Numbered from the stretch's first letter, positions 1 to 6,680 are shown. The stretch: 8,595 nucleotides of DNA from Roseobacter sp. (GCA_024636425.1 JAGXHB010000191.1:1-8595), one strand, 5' to 3'. A program made the numbers and translations. Notes: generated from the letters alone by a model not told the origin.

Positions 1-1
1 A

Positions 2-76
2 GCGCAAAGGATCTTGCGCACATTTCAGGATCTCTGGGATCAGCTGGCGAAGTTCAAGCACGTCGGCATCCTATAA
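2..76 (+). CDS. Possible 3' end of an unidentified gene, cut by the window edge
   Basis: An open frame enters from the left edge and ends at a TAA at 74-76. It gives a C-terminal stretch of 24 residues ending KFKHVGIL, with alternating hydrophobic and charged residues (ILRTFQDLW, DQLAKF) like an amphipathic helix. That would suit the tail of a real protein. The stretch is too short to assign to a family, and the other frames cannot be excluded. Base composition is closer to the genes downstream than to the AT-rich gap that follows. Function unknown; this is a tentative call. Confidence 0.3.
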   Translation, partial: AQRILRTFQDLWDQLAKFKHVGIL

Positions 77-177
77 CAGACAACCCACACTAGAACCGCA
101 AAGGTTGTATTGCCAAGTGTTTTTGAACGCGGATCGACGCCCTCAGCCTCCTAGAGCAATGAACCCTTCAAAATCTA

Positions 178-199
178 ATCTATGAAAAATCACATAGAT
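178..199. promoter_or_regulatory. Inverted repeat, candidate operator (distal)
   Basis: ATCTATG (178-184) and CATAGAT (193-199) are perfect 7-base arms around an 8-base AT-rich spacer. A dyad of this size in the promoter-side AT-rich region is a plausible binding site for a dimeric regulator. It has no adjoining T-run on the + strand, so it does not look like a forward terminator. Its centre lies about 40 bp upstream of the second dyad, close to four helical turns. The binding protein is unknown; the adjacent XRE-cupin regulator is the first candidate. Confidence 0.4.
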
Positions 200-220
200 C
201 GAGAAAAATAATTTCTCCTG

Positions 221-237
221 ACAATAATTTTTATTGT
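221..237. promoter_or_regulatory. Perfect palindrome, candidate operator for the XRE-cupin regulator
   Basis: ACAATAA (221-227), TTT, TTATTGT (231-237) form a 17-bp perfect palindrome. Short A/T-rich palindromes with TTGT/ACAA ends are a common type of site for HTH_3/XRE dimers. The 3' arm runs into TTGACC (237-242), which resembles a sigma-70 -35 box, so a bound protein would affect polymerase access. Palindrome and position are seen directly; the identity of the binding protein is inferred. Confidence 0.45.
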
Positions 238-262
238 TGACCAAAACATGTTTAATGCTCAG
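231..262 (+). promoter_or_regulatory. Promoter-like region, elements uncertain
   Basis: TTGACC at 237-242 is a good -35-like hexamer and TTTAAT at 251-256 a fair -10-like hexamer, but they are only 8 nt apart and cannot work as a pair. TTTAAT would need a -35 box inside the palindrome (about 228-233). TTGACC would need a -10 box near 260-265, where CAGTGT is a poor match. Transcription of the regulator, and probably the whole cassette, most likely starts around here, but the exact hexamers cannot be fixed by eye. Confidence 0.3.
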
Positions 263-313
263 TGTCGGCAACGCGACCGCGCAAGACGGTCCTGGGGAGC
301 CTGAACCTGCTAT

Positions 314-952
314 ATGCAAAGCGACGTTGCAAAAGAAAAGCCTTCGAACCTGCTGGGCGCGCGGATGCGTACGCAGCGGCACCGGATGGCGATGACGTTG
401 CAGCAGCTTTCAGCCGTATCGGGGGTATCGGTTGGCTATCTCAGTCAGGTCGAGCGGGGCAATGCGATGCCTTCGCTGGGGACGCTGAACCAGATTGCCA
501 CGGCGCTGGCTGTAGATCTGGACCATTTTGTACATTCACCACGTGCGGCAGACAGCCTGACCCGGGGTGCCAGCCGTCCACGGTTTTCCGTAGCCGACTC
601 GCCGGTGCAATACGAACAGATCGGCGCTGCCTTCTCCGGGCACGAGCTGACCTCCTATGTGATGAACGTGCCACCGGGCTACGAGTCCGAAGTGGTCAAC
701 CACATCGGCGAGGAAATCATCTACATCCTCGAAGGTGCGATCTCGCAAATGGTGGGTGAACGCGAATACCTCATGCGTGAAGGCGACAGCCTGCATTACC
801 TTGGGGACACGCCGCACTGCTGGTCGAACAAGACAGACCAACCGGCCCGCATCCTATGGGTGGGCCGGATGGAATACGATAAGTCCGGTCATCTCGGACG
901 ATCAGTGCCTGAACAGGGCAACGTCCGCGAGATGTTGCCCCTCAGAAAATAA
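314..952 (+). CDS. XRE-family transcriptional regulator with C-terminal cupin domain
   Basis: A 212-residue, two-domain cytoplasmic regulator. Residues 13-72 form an HTH_3/XRE DNA-binding domain: LGARMRTQRHRM opens the domain, TLQQLSAVSGVSVGYLSQVE is the helix-turn-helix, and RGNAMPSLGTLNQIATALAV completes it. Residues about 105-180 are a small cupin barrel. H130, E134 and G141 fit cupin motif 1 and H168 with N172 fit motif 2; the second His of the usual HxH is G132, a variant common in this regulator class. The cupin probably senses a small ligand, perhaps with a metal. Members of this family usually control adjacent transport or catabolic genes, so the Dpp cassette starting 63 nt downstream is the likely target. 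The ATG at 314 leaves a short tail before the HTH; the next Met codons fall inside the domain. Ligand and sign of control are unknown. Confidence 0.9.
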   Translation: MQSDVAKEKPSNLLGARMRTQRHRMAMTLQQLSAVSGVSVGYLSQVERGNAMPSLGTLNQIATALAVDLDHFVHSPRAADSLTRGASRPRFSVADSPVQYEQIGAAFSGHELTSYVMNVPPGYESEVVNHIGEEIIYILEGAISQMVGEREYLMREGDSLHYLGDTPHCWSNKTDQPARILWVGRMEYDKSGHLGRSVPEQGNVREMLPLRK

Positions 953-960
953 AACTGTTC

Positions 961-985
961 CTGCGGCGGCACATGTCCGGCGCAG
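961..985 (+). other. Stem-loop between the regulator gene and dppA
   Basis: CTGCGGCGG (961-969) can pair with CCGGCGCAG (977-985) with a single internal G-G mismatch (5 + 3 bp) and a 7-base loop CACATGT. No T-run follows, so a classical intrinsic terminator is unlikely. It lies 17 bases before the dppA Shine-Dalgarno sequence. In a shared mRNA it could mark a processing or 5'-protection point that lets dppA accumulate above the regulator. That role is inferred. Confidence 0.4.
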
Positions 986-1002
986 CAAACCAATCTTCCA
1001 AC

Positions 1003-1007
1003 AGGAG
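1003..1007 (+). promoter_or_regulatory. Strong ribosome binding site of dppA
   Basis: AGGAG followed by 8 nt and then the ATG at 1016. It is the best-placed Shine-Dalgarno sequence in the window, consistent with a periplasmic binding protein made in excess of its membrane partners, and it fixes the dppA start. Confidence 0.75.
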
Positions 1008-1015
1008 AGAATACT

Positions 1016-2605
1016 ATGTCTTTCAAGAAACTCATGGCCACGGGGATGCTGCTCAGCGCGATAGGCGCGGCAGCACAGGCCCAATCGCTTGTCTATTGCT
1101 CCGAAGGCTCGCCCGAAGGTTTTGACCCGGCGCTGTACACCGCGGGCACCACTTTCGACGCGTCGAGCCACCCGATCTACAACCGTCTGGCGGAATTCAA
1201 GGTCGGCACGACCGAAACCATTCCGGGCCTGGCTGAAAGCTGGGAAGTGTCGGAAGACGGCCAGAAGATCACCTTCAACCTGCGTCAGGGTGTGAAGTTC
1301 CACTCCAACGACCAGTTCACACCGACGCGCGACTTCAACGCCGACGACGTGATCTTTAGCTTCGAGCGTCAGGGCGATGATGAAAACCCCTACCACACCG
1401 TGTCGGGCGGAACGTGGGAATACTTCAACTCGATGTCGATGCCCGAACTGATCGAGAGCATCGAAAAAGTTGACGACTACACGGTTGTTTTCAACCTGAC
1501 CCGTCCCGAAGCACCCATCATTGCCAACATGGCGATGGACTTCGCGTCGATCCAGTCAAAGGAATACGCCGACGCGATGATGGAGGCCGGCACGCCTGAG
1601 ATGCTGAACCAAGCACCCATCGGCACTGGGCCCTTCACCTTCCAAGCCTACCAGAAGGATGCCGTCATCCGCTATCTGCGCAATGACGAGTACTGGGGCG
1701 ACCCGGCCAAGGTTGAGAGCCTGATCTTCGCGATCACGCCCGACGCCTCTGTCCGCTATCAGAAGGTTCAGGCTGGCGAGTGCCACATCATGGCCTATCC
1801 GAACCCCGCAGATGTGCAGGACATGCAAGACGCCGAAGACATTGTGGTGATGCAACAGGAAGGCCTTAACGTGGGCTATCTGGCCTACAACACCAAGGTG
1901 GCACCCTTCGACAATGCGAACGTGCGCAAGGCGCTGAACATGGCGGTGGACAAACAATCGATCATCGACGTGGTCTTCCAGGGTTCGGGCGAAATTGCCA
2001 AGAACCCACTGCCGCCCACCATGTGGTCCTACAACGATGCCATTGAAGACGATGCGTATGATCCCGAAGCGGCCAAGAAGATGCTGGAAGAAGAAGGCGT
2101 CTCTGACCTGACGCTGAAGATCTGGGCGATGCCGGTGCAGCGTCCTTACAACCCCAACGCCCGCCGCATGGCCGAGCTGATGCAAGAGGACTTCTCGCAG
2201 ATCGGTGTCGACGTTGAGATCGTGTCCTACGAATGGGGCGAGTATCTTGAGCGCTCGAAAGCCGAAGACCGTGACGGCGCGGTTCTGCTGGGTTGGACAG
2301 GTGACAACGGCGACCCAGACAACTTCCTGGCGGTTCTGCTGGGCTGTGATGGCGTCGGCGGTTCCAACCGTGCGCAGTGGTGCAACGAGGAATTCGATGC
2401 ATTGATCCAGGACGCCAAAGTCCTGTCCTCGCAAGAAGAGCGCGCGAAGCTCTACGAAGAGGCACAGGAGATCTTCAAGGATCAGGCACCTTGGAACACG
2501 ATTGCGCACTCGGTTGTCTTCATGACCATGCGCCCCGAAGTTGAAGGCTATGTTGTTCACCCGCTGGGTGGCCACATCTTCAACCAGGTCGGCCTGTCGC
2601 AATAA
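1016..2605 (+). CDS. dppA: Periplasmic dipeptide-binding protein DppA (ABC transporter, SBP family 5)
   Basis: A 529-residue precursor that binds dipeptides in the periplasm and delivers them to DppBCDF. Residues 1-22 are a Sec signal peptide (KK, a hydrophobic core, AQA before the likely cut after A22). The mature protein follows E. coli DppA, recalled from memory, along its length: YCSEGSPEGFDP, TRPEAP, IGTGPF, GLNVGYL, MPVQRPYNPNARRMAE and GWTGDNGDPDNF. R376 and D430 align with E. coli R355 and D408, which bind the dipeptide carboxylate and amino group. Four cysteines (C28, C256, C444, C456) match the two E. coli disulfides; C28 to C256 spans 228 residues, as in E. coli. Length is near the E. 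coli precursor (about 535). True dipeptide binding is therefore likely; some DppA proteins also carry haem or 5-aminolevulinate, which cannot be judged here. A hairpin follows the stop codon. Confidence 0.96.
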   Translation: MSFKKLMATGMLLSAIGAAAQAQSLVYCSEGSPEGFDPALYTAGTTFDASSHPIYNRLAEFKVGTTETIPGLAESWEVSEDGQKITFNLRQGVKFHSNDQFTPTRDFNADDVIFSFERQGDDENPYHTVSGGTWEYFNSMSMPELIESIEKVDDYTVVFNLTRPEAPIIANMAMDFASIQSKEYADAMMEAGTPEMLNQAPIGTGPFTFQAYQKDAVIRYLRNDEYWGDPAKVESLIFAITPDASVRYQKVQAGECHIMAYPNPADVQDMQDAEDIVVMQQEGLNVGYLAYNTKVAPFDNANVRKALNMAVDKQSIIDVVFQGSGEIAKNPLPPTMWSYNDAIEDDAYDPEAAKKMLEEEGVSDLTLKIWAMPVQRPYNPNARRMAELMQEDFSQIGVDVEIVSYEWGEYLERSKAEDRDGAVLLGWTGDNGDPDNFLAVLLGCDGVGGSNRAQWCNEEFDALIQDAKVLSSQEERAKLYEEAQEIFKDQAPWNTIAHSVVFMTMRPEVEGYVVHPLGGHIFNQVGLSQ

Positions 2606-2623
2606 TCGACCCACTGACGAACG

Positions 2624-2656
2624 GAGGCAGCGCTTTACGCGCTGCCTCTTCTATTT
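2624..2656 (+). terminator. Hairpin after dppA, probable partial terminator or attenuator
   Basis: GAGGCAGCGC (2624-2633) and GCGCTGCCTC (2639-2648) make a perfect 10-bp GC-rich stem with the 5-base loop TTTAC, followed by the T-rich TTCTATTT. This has the shape of an intrinsic terminator with an imperfect U tract. It lies 18 nt after the dppA stop, and the next gene on the same strand starts 25 nt after the T-rich tail. Partial readthrough is the likely outcome, giving high dppA and lower peptidase-dppBCDF expression. The hairpin may also protect the dppA mRNA from 3' exonucleases. Confidence 0.75.
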
Positions 2657-2666
2657 CAGCTTGATC

Positions 2667-2671
2667 GGGAG
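2667..2671 (+). promoter_or_regulatory. Ribosome binding site that fixes the GTG start of the peptidase
   Basis: GGGAG, 10 nt before the GTG at 2682. The same open frame extends upstream to an ATG at 2541, but that start would lie inside dppA and run through the hairpin. This site, and alignment of the creatinase-type N-terminus, favour the GTG. Confidence 0.6.
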
Positions 2672-2681
2672 CGAACCGCCT

Positions 2682-3791
2682 GTGCCGGATACACTTTCAG
2701 ACCGTCTGCGCGCCTACGCAGAAGTTGCGGGACAACTTGATGTCGACGCTGTCGCTTTGGTGCCCGGGCCCAATTTCACCCGCGCGCTCGGTCAAAGCTT
2801 CATGAGCCACGAACGGCCTTTTGTTCTGGTCATACCTGCCGACAAGCCGCCGGCTGCACTTTTGCCCAATCTCGAACTTGGAAGCTGGCAGGCAACGGGG
2901 TTCGACGGCGCGGTGTTCGACTGGCGCGACCAGACCGGATATGACGCAGCCTTTGCAGAGTTACTCTCACATCTCGAGATCACCTCCTTGGCCGTCGAAG
3001 GGCAGGTGATGCGGGTCTTCGTGCATCACGCGCTGAAAGCGGCACAGCCTGATCTGCGCATCATCGACGCCGAACGCGAGATTTCGGCCCTGCGCATGAT
3101 CAAGACGCCGCAGGACGTGACAGCCTTGCGCAAGGCTGTGCAGATATCCGAGCGCGCGCTGACCCGTACCCTCAAGACGATCAAGCTGGGGCAAAGCGAG
3201 AAAGAGATCGAACAGACGCTGGTGCGCATGATTTTCGAGGAAGGCGCAGACGGCTTGGCCTTTACGCCAATTGTTGCCGCCGGCGACAATTCGGCCCGCC
3301 CGCACGCCCATGCGCGGCACGATTACAAGGTCAAGGCAGGGGATGCGCTTTTGTTTGATTTCGGCGCGCAGGCCGACGGCTTTTGCGCCGATATCACGCG
3401 GACTGTCTTTCTGGATCACGTGAGCGACGAAGGCCGCGATGTCTATGACACTGTGCTGCGCGCCAACCTTGCGGGCCTTGCCGTCACGCGCGCCGGTGTG
3501 ACCGCCCACGACATCGACGACACGGTGACCGGCGTGCTTGAGGCATCACCCTATGCCGACCGCATACGTACCAAAACGGGCCACGGCCTGGGTCGCGAGG
3601 TTCATGAAGCGCCCTATATCGTGAGGGGCAACCAGATGCCCTTACCTGCGGGCACCGTTTACACCAATGAACCCGGCCTCTATGAGCTCGGCAGTTTCGG
3701 AGTAAGGATCGAGGATGACGTGCTGGTGACGGAAGACGGATACGAAACGCTGACGCAGTTTCCCAAAGAGCTTATGGTGATCTCATGCTGA
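2682..3791 (+). CDS. M24-family metallopeptidase (Xaa-Pro dipeptidase / aminopeptidase P-like)
   Basis: A 369-residue cytoplasmic 'pita-bread' peptidase. Residues 1-135 are a creatinase/prolidase-type N-terminal domain. The linker SALRMIKTPQDVTALRKA leads into the catalytic domain (about 140-365). All five dinuclear metal ligands are present: D226 (FDFGA), D237 (ADITRT), H301 (GHGLG), E330 (NEPG) and E344 (RIEDD). H208 in the PHAHARH stretch is at the place of the substrate-binding or proton-shuttle histidine. Creatinases lack a full metal site, so a peptidase is the better call. Length suits bacterial prolidases (PepQ type, about 350-370). There is no signal peptide. It starts with GTG 76 nt after dppA, and its last 7 nt overlap dppB, implying translational coupling. 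It probably hydrolyses dipeptides brought in by the transporter, with Pro in second position inferred from the family. Dipeptidase and aminopeptidase P activity cannot be separated by eye. Confidence 0.88.
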   Translation: MPDTLSDRLRAYAEVAGQLDVDAVALVPGPNFTRALGQSFMSHERPFVLVIPADKPPAALLPNLELGSWQATGFDGAVFDWRDQTGYDAAFAELLSHLEITSLAVEGQVMRVFVHHALKAAQPDLRIIDAEREISALRMIKTPQDVTALRKAVQISERALTRTLKTIKLGQSEKEIEQTLVRMIFEEGADGLAFTPIVAAGDNSARPHAHARHDYKVKAGDALLFDFGAQADGFCADITRTVFLDHVSDEGRDVYDTVLRANLAGLAVTRAGVTAHDIDDTVTGVLEASPYADRIRTKTGHGLGREVHEAPYIVRGNQMPLPAGTVYTNEPGLYELGSFGVRIEDDVLVTEDGYETLTQFPKELMVISC

Positions 3792-4792
3792 ATTACATCC
3801 TTGGACGGCTGCTGACCTTCATCCCGACTTTCATCGGGGTGACGCTAATTTCCTTTAGTTTTATTCGTGCGTTGCCCGGCGATCCAATTCAGGTCATGGC
3901 GGGCGAGCGTGGCGTTTCCGCAGAGCGCTATGCGGAGCTGTCCGCGCAATATGGTTTTGATCAGCCGATCTACGTTCAGTTCTGGGAATATCTCACCGGT
4001 GTGCTGCAGGGCGATCTGGGCAATTCATTCGTTACGAAACGCCCGGTCTGGGACGAGTTCTTCGCCCTGTTTCCCGCCACCCTCGAGCTGTCGCTTTTTG
4101 CAATGATATTCGCAATTCTGCTGGGCCTTCCAGCGGGCGTCATCGCCGCTGTAAACCGGGGCAAGTTCTTTGACCGCGCGCTCATGTCCACGGCGCTGGT
4201 CGGCTATTCCATGCCGATCTTCTGGTGGGCGCTGCTGTTGATCATCGTCTTCTCAGGCAATCTGCAATGGACGCCGGTTTCGGGACGCATCGACCTTCTG
4301 TACTACTTTCCAAACCCCACCGGCTTCATGATCATCGACAGCCTGGCATCGGGGCAGGAGGGTGCCTTTACCTCGGCTGTGCGGCATCTGGTCCTGCCGA
4401 CAATCGTGCTGGGCACGATCCCGCTGGCGGTGATCGCACGGCAAACCCGCTCCGCAATGCTGGAGGTTCTGGGCGAAGACTACATCCGCACCGCGAGGGC
4501 CAAGGGCCTGTCGCCAGGGCGTATCAATGGCATCCACGCGCTGCGCAATGCGCTGATCCCCGTGATCACGGTGATCGGGCTGTCAGTCGGCACACTGCTG
4601 GCCGGTGCGATCCTGACCGAGACGATTTTCAGCTGGCCGGGCATCGGCAAGTGGATGGTCGACAGTATTTTCCGCCGTGACTATCCCGTGGTGCAGGGTG
4701 GGCTGTTGCTGATCGCGGTCATGGTGATGATCGTGAACCTCACGATTGACATGCTCTACGGCGTGATCAATCCCAAAATCAGAAAGCGCTGA
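3785..4792 (+). CDS. dppB: Dipeptide ABC transporter permease DppB
   Basis: An inner-membrane permease of 335 residues, one half of the translocation channel. Six membrane segments are visible at roughly 9-29, 100-122, 134-156, 202-220, 257-279 and 304-328. The long periplasmic stretch after the first (PGDPIQVMAGERGVS, GDLGNS) is typical of DppB/OppB. The EAA coupling loop EDYIRTARAKGL starts at E231 and contacts an ATPase subunit. Conserved blocks such as GYSMPIFWW, GTIPLAVIARQTRSAMLEVL and ETIFSWPGIGKW are nearly those of E. coli DppB as I recall it (339 residues). The ATG lies inside the end of the peptidase gene (7-nt overlap) and no strong Shine-Dalgarno is seen, so translation is probably coupled. 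One base separates it from dppC. Confidence 0.95.
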   Translation: MLNYILGRLLTFIPTFIGVTLISFSFIRALPGDPIQVMAGERGVSAERYAELSAQYGFDQPIYVQFWEYLTGVLQGDLGNSFVTKRPVWDEFFALFPATLELSLFAMIFAILLGLPAGVIAAVNRGKFFDRALMSTALVGYSMPIFWWALLLIIVFSGNLQWTPVSGRIDLLYYFPNPTGFMIIDSLASGQEGAFTSAVRHLVLPTIVLGTIPLAVIARQTRSAMLEVLGEDYIRTARAKGLSPGRINGIHALRNALIPVITVIGLSVGTLLAGAILTETIFSWPGIGKWMVDSIFRRDYPVVQGGLLLIAVMVMIVNLTIDMLYGVINPKIRKR

Positions 4793-4793
4793 C

Positions 4794-5699
4794 ATGGATG
4801 ACGCTCTCTCCTCCGAAGCTGCAATGGTGAACGACAGGCCGGGCCGGCTGCGTGAGTTCTGGTTCTATTTCCGCGAAAACCGCGGGGCGATGATCGGACT
4901 TGCCATCTTTGCAGTGTTCACTTTTCTGGCGCTCTTCGGCCCGTGGGTCGCGCCGCATGACGCTACCGCGCAATTCCGCGATGCCACCCTGCAGCCCCCG
5001 GTGTGGCAGGACGGCGGGACATGGACCCACATCCTTGGGACCGATCCGCTCGGCCGCGATATGCTGTCACGTCTGATCGTCGGCGCGCGGTTTTCGTTCT
5101 TCGTCGGCGTCTTCGTTGTCTGCATTGCGGCCACGGGCGGTATCATCATCGGCCTGATCGCTGGCTTTTCGCCCAAGTGGCTCGACAGCATCATCATGCG
5201 GATCATGGACATCGTTCTGGCCTTTCCATCCTTGCTGCTCGCACTTGTGCTGGTGGCCATTCTCGGGCCATCGCTGACCAACGCGATGATCGCCATCGCG
5301 ATCGTGCTGCAACCGCATTATGTGCGCCTGACCCGCGCGAGCGTGATGTCCGAGCGACAGAAGGATTACGTGACCTCGGCCCGTGTGGCGGGGGCGGGCA
5401 CGATGCGGCTGATGTTCGTGACGGTGCTGCCCAACTGTCTGGCACCGATCATCGTGCAAGCGGCGCTGTCGTTCTCGACCGCGATCCTTGATGCTGCGGC
5501 GCTCGGCTTTCTGGGGATGGGCGCGCAACCGCCAACGCCAGAGTGGGGCACCATGCTGGCCGAAGCGCGTGAATTCATCCTGCGGGCGTGGTGGGTTGTG
5601 ACCTTCCCCGGTATCGCGATCCTCGTCACCGTACTGGCCATCAACCTAATGGGTGACGGTCTGCGTGACGCCCTCGATCCGAAATTGAAGCGGAGCTAG
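4794..5699 (+). CDS. dppC: Dipeptide ABC transporter permease DppC
   Basis: A 301-residue inner-membrane permease, partner of DppB. The N-terminal cytoplasmic block LREFWFYFRENRGAMIGL (from about residue 19) is the OppC_N type and leads into the first membrane segment (33-52). Then come the periplasmic FRDATLQPPVWQDGG and the LGTDPLGRDMLSRL motif. Further membrane segments start near 100 and 140, with three more towards the C-terminus. The EAA loop is KDYVTSARVAGAG from K190. The end, GFLGMGAQPPTPEWGTML and NLMGDGLRDALDPKLK, matches E. coli DppC closely (about 300 residues). The ATG follows the dppB stop by 1 nt with little Shine-Dalgarno signal, so reinitiation is likely. An alternative Met at residue 11 would leave the conserved region intact. 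Confidence 0.95.
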   Translation: MDDALSSEAAMVNDRPGRLREFWFYFRENRGAMIGLAIFAVFTFLALFGPWVAPHDATAQFRDATLQPPVWQDGGTWTHILGTDPLGRDMLSRLIVGARFSFFVGVFVVCIAATGGIIIGLIAGFSPKWLDSIIMRIMDIVLAFPSLLLALVLVAILGPSLTNAMIAIAIVLQPHYVRLTRASVMSERQKDYVTSARVAGAGTMRLMFVTVLPNCLAPIIVQAALSFSTAILDAAALGFLGMGAQPPTPEWGTMLAEAREFILRAWWVVTFPGIAILVTVLAINLMGDGLRDALDPKLKRS

Positions 5700-5702
5700 T
5701 CC

Positions 5703-6680
5703 ATGGCGCTTTTGCATATCAGGAACCTGACCGTCGAATTCGCAACGTCCACCGGAGCTTTTCGTGCGGTGGACGGGGTCGATCAGGACGTGAACGAAAA
5801 AGAAATCCTCGCCATTGTCGGGGAAAGCGGTTCTGGTAAATCGGTGTCGATGCTGGCGGTCATGGGGCTTTTACCATGGACCGCAACGGTGACGGCGGAT
5901 GAGATGAGTTTCGACGGTAAGGATCTGCTCAAGATCGACCCCGCTGCGCGGCGCAAGATCATCGGCAATGACATGGCCATGATCTTTCAAGAGCCGATGT
6001 CGTCGCTGAACCCGTGCTTTACCGTCGGCTGGCAAATCCGGGAGGCCTTGCGCAAGCACCTCAAGATGGGACGGCGCGAACGCCAAGCCCGTGCGATCGA
6101 GTTGTTTGAACAGGTCGGCATTCCCGACCCTGAAAAGCGGCTCTCCGCGTTCCCGCACCAGATGTCGGGCGGCATGAACCAGCGCGTGATGATCGCGATG
6201 GCGATTGCCTGCAAACCCAAGCTGCTGATCGCGGACGAGCCCACGACTGCGCTGGACGTGACCATTCAAGCACAGATCCTGGACCTTCTGGCGAAACTGC
6301 GTGACGAAAACGGCATGGGGCTGGTGCTGATCACCCATGACATGGGCGTGGTCGCCGAAACGGCTGAGAGGGTAAGCGTGCAATACGCCGGCCAGAAGAT
6401 TGAGGAACAGCCGGTTGTGCCGCTGTTCGAAACGCCACACCATCCCTACACCTCGGCCCTTCTGGATGCGTTGCCTGAACGCGCGACGGAAAAGCGGCTA
6501 CCGACCATTCCGGGCGTGGTGCCCGGGCAATTCGACCGGCCCGCGGGCTGCCTGTTCTCGCCGCGGTGCAAGTTCGCGAACGATAAGTGCCGCAGCACGC
6601 CGCCACCGCCGCTCGGCCAAGAGCTGGGATATGCGCGGTGCTTCTACCCTCTGAATGTGGATGAAAGGGTTGCGTCATGA
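5703..6680 (+). CDS. dppD: Dipeptide ABC transporter ATPase DppD
   Basis: A 325-residue cytoplasmic ATPase that pairs with DppF to drive dipeptide import. Walker A is GESGSGKS (40-47), followed by the Q-loop in MIFQEPMSSLNPC. The signature motif is the DppD-type MSGGMNQ (154-160) in place of LSGGQ. Walker B ends in D178-E179 (ADEPTTALD) and the H-loop is H212 (ITHD). The C-terminal oligopeptide/dipeptide domain (HHPYTSALL, PGVVPGQFDRPAGC) carries C283, C289, C296 and C313. This four-cysteine pattern binds a [4Fe-4S] cluster in structurally studied relatives, from my recall of the literature. Length and sequence track E. coli DppD. GGAG lies 7 nt before the ATG. The last 4 nt overlap dppF. Confidence 0.95.
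   Translation: MALLHIRNLTVEFATSTGAFRAVDGVDQDVNEKEILAIVGESGSGKSVSMLAVMGLLPWTATVTADEMSFDGKDLLKIDPAARRKIIGNDMAMIFQEPMSSLNPCFTVGWQIREALRKHLKMGRRERQARAIELFEQVGIPDPEKRLSAFPHQMSGGMNQRVMIAMAIACKPKLLIADEPTTALDVTIQAQILDLLAKLRDENGMGLVLITHDMGVVAETAERVSVQYAGQKIEEQPVVPLFETPHHPYTSALLDALPERATEKRLPTIPGVVPGQFDRPAGCLFSPRCKFANDKCRSTPPPPLGQELGYARCFYPLNVDERVAS

Larger units (their letters stand above)
77..313. other. Intergenic and leader region upstream of the XRE-cupin gene
   Basis: No credible gene is seen here. By hand count 72 of the 100 bases at 161-260 are A or T, in sharp contrast to the GC-rich coding DNA on the right. The AT-rich part holds two perfect inverted repeats, listed separately. The last part (261-313) is GC-rich again and would be the untranslated leader of the regulator mRNA. 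It contains a small perfect hairpin (GACCG at 275-279 with CGGTC at 287-291) just before the purine-rich GGGGAG at 294-299. That GGGGAG lies 14 nt from the ATG, rather far for a ribosome binding site. Confidence 0.6.

Noticed and set aside
2..19. Small hairpin GCGCAA/TTGCGC at the left edge
   Set aside because: Only a 6-bp stem, no T-run, inside a possible coding tail; likely to occur by chance.
237..256. TTGACC and TTTAAT as a -35/-10 promoter pair
   Set aside because: The spacing is only 8 nt, well short of the 16-18 nt needed by sigma-70 polymerase.
143..382. Minus-strand frame of 79 codons across the AT-rich upstream region
   Set aside because: It starts inside the regulator gene and crosses the dyads, with no plausible ribosome binding site or protein-like pattern.
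262..759. Plus-strand frame of 165 codons overlapping the XRE-cupin gene
   Set aside because: Out-of-frame shadow of a clearly recognisable regulator; its translation has no domain-like features.
1556..2614. Long minus-strand open frame of 352 codons opposite dppA
   Set aside because: It lies wholly antisense to the highly conserved dppA and has no recognisable domains. GC-rich codon bias readily leaves such frames open.
2541..2681. Upstream extension of the peptidase frame to an ATG at 2541
   Set aside because: It would overlap dppA and read through the 2624-2648 hairpin, and it adds residues unlike any creatinase N-terminus. The GTG at 2682 has a ribosome binding site.
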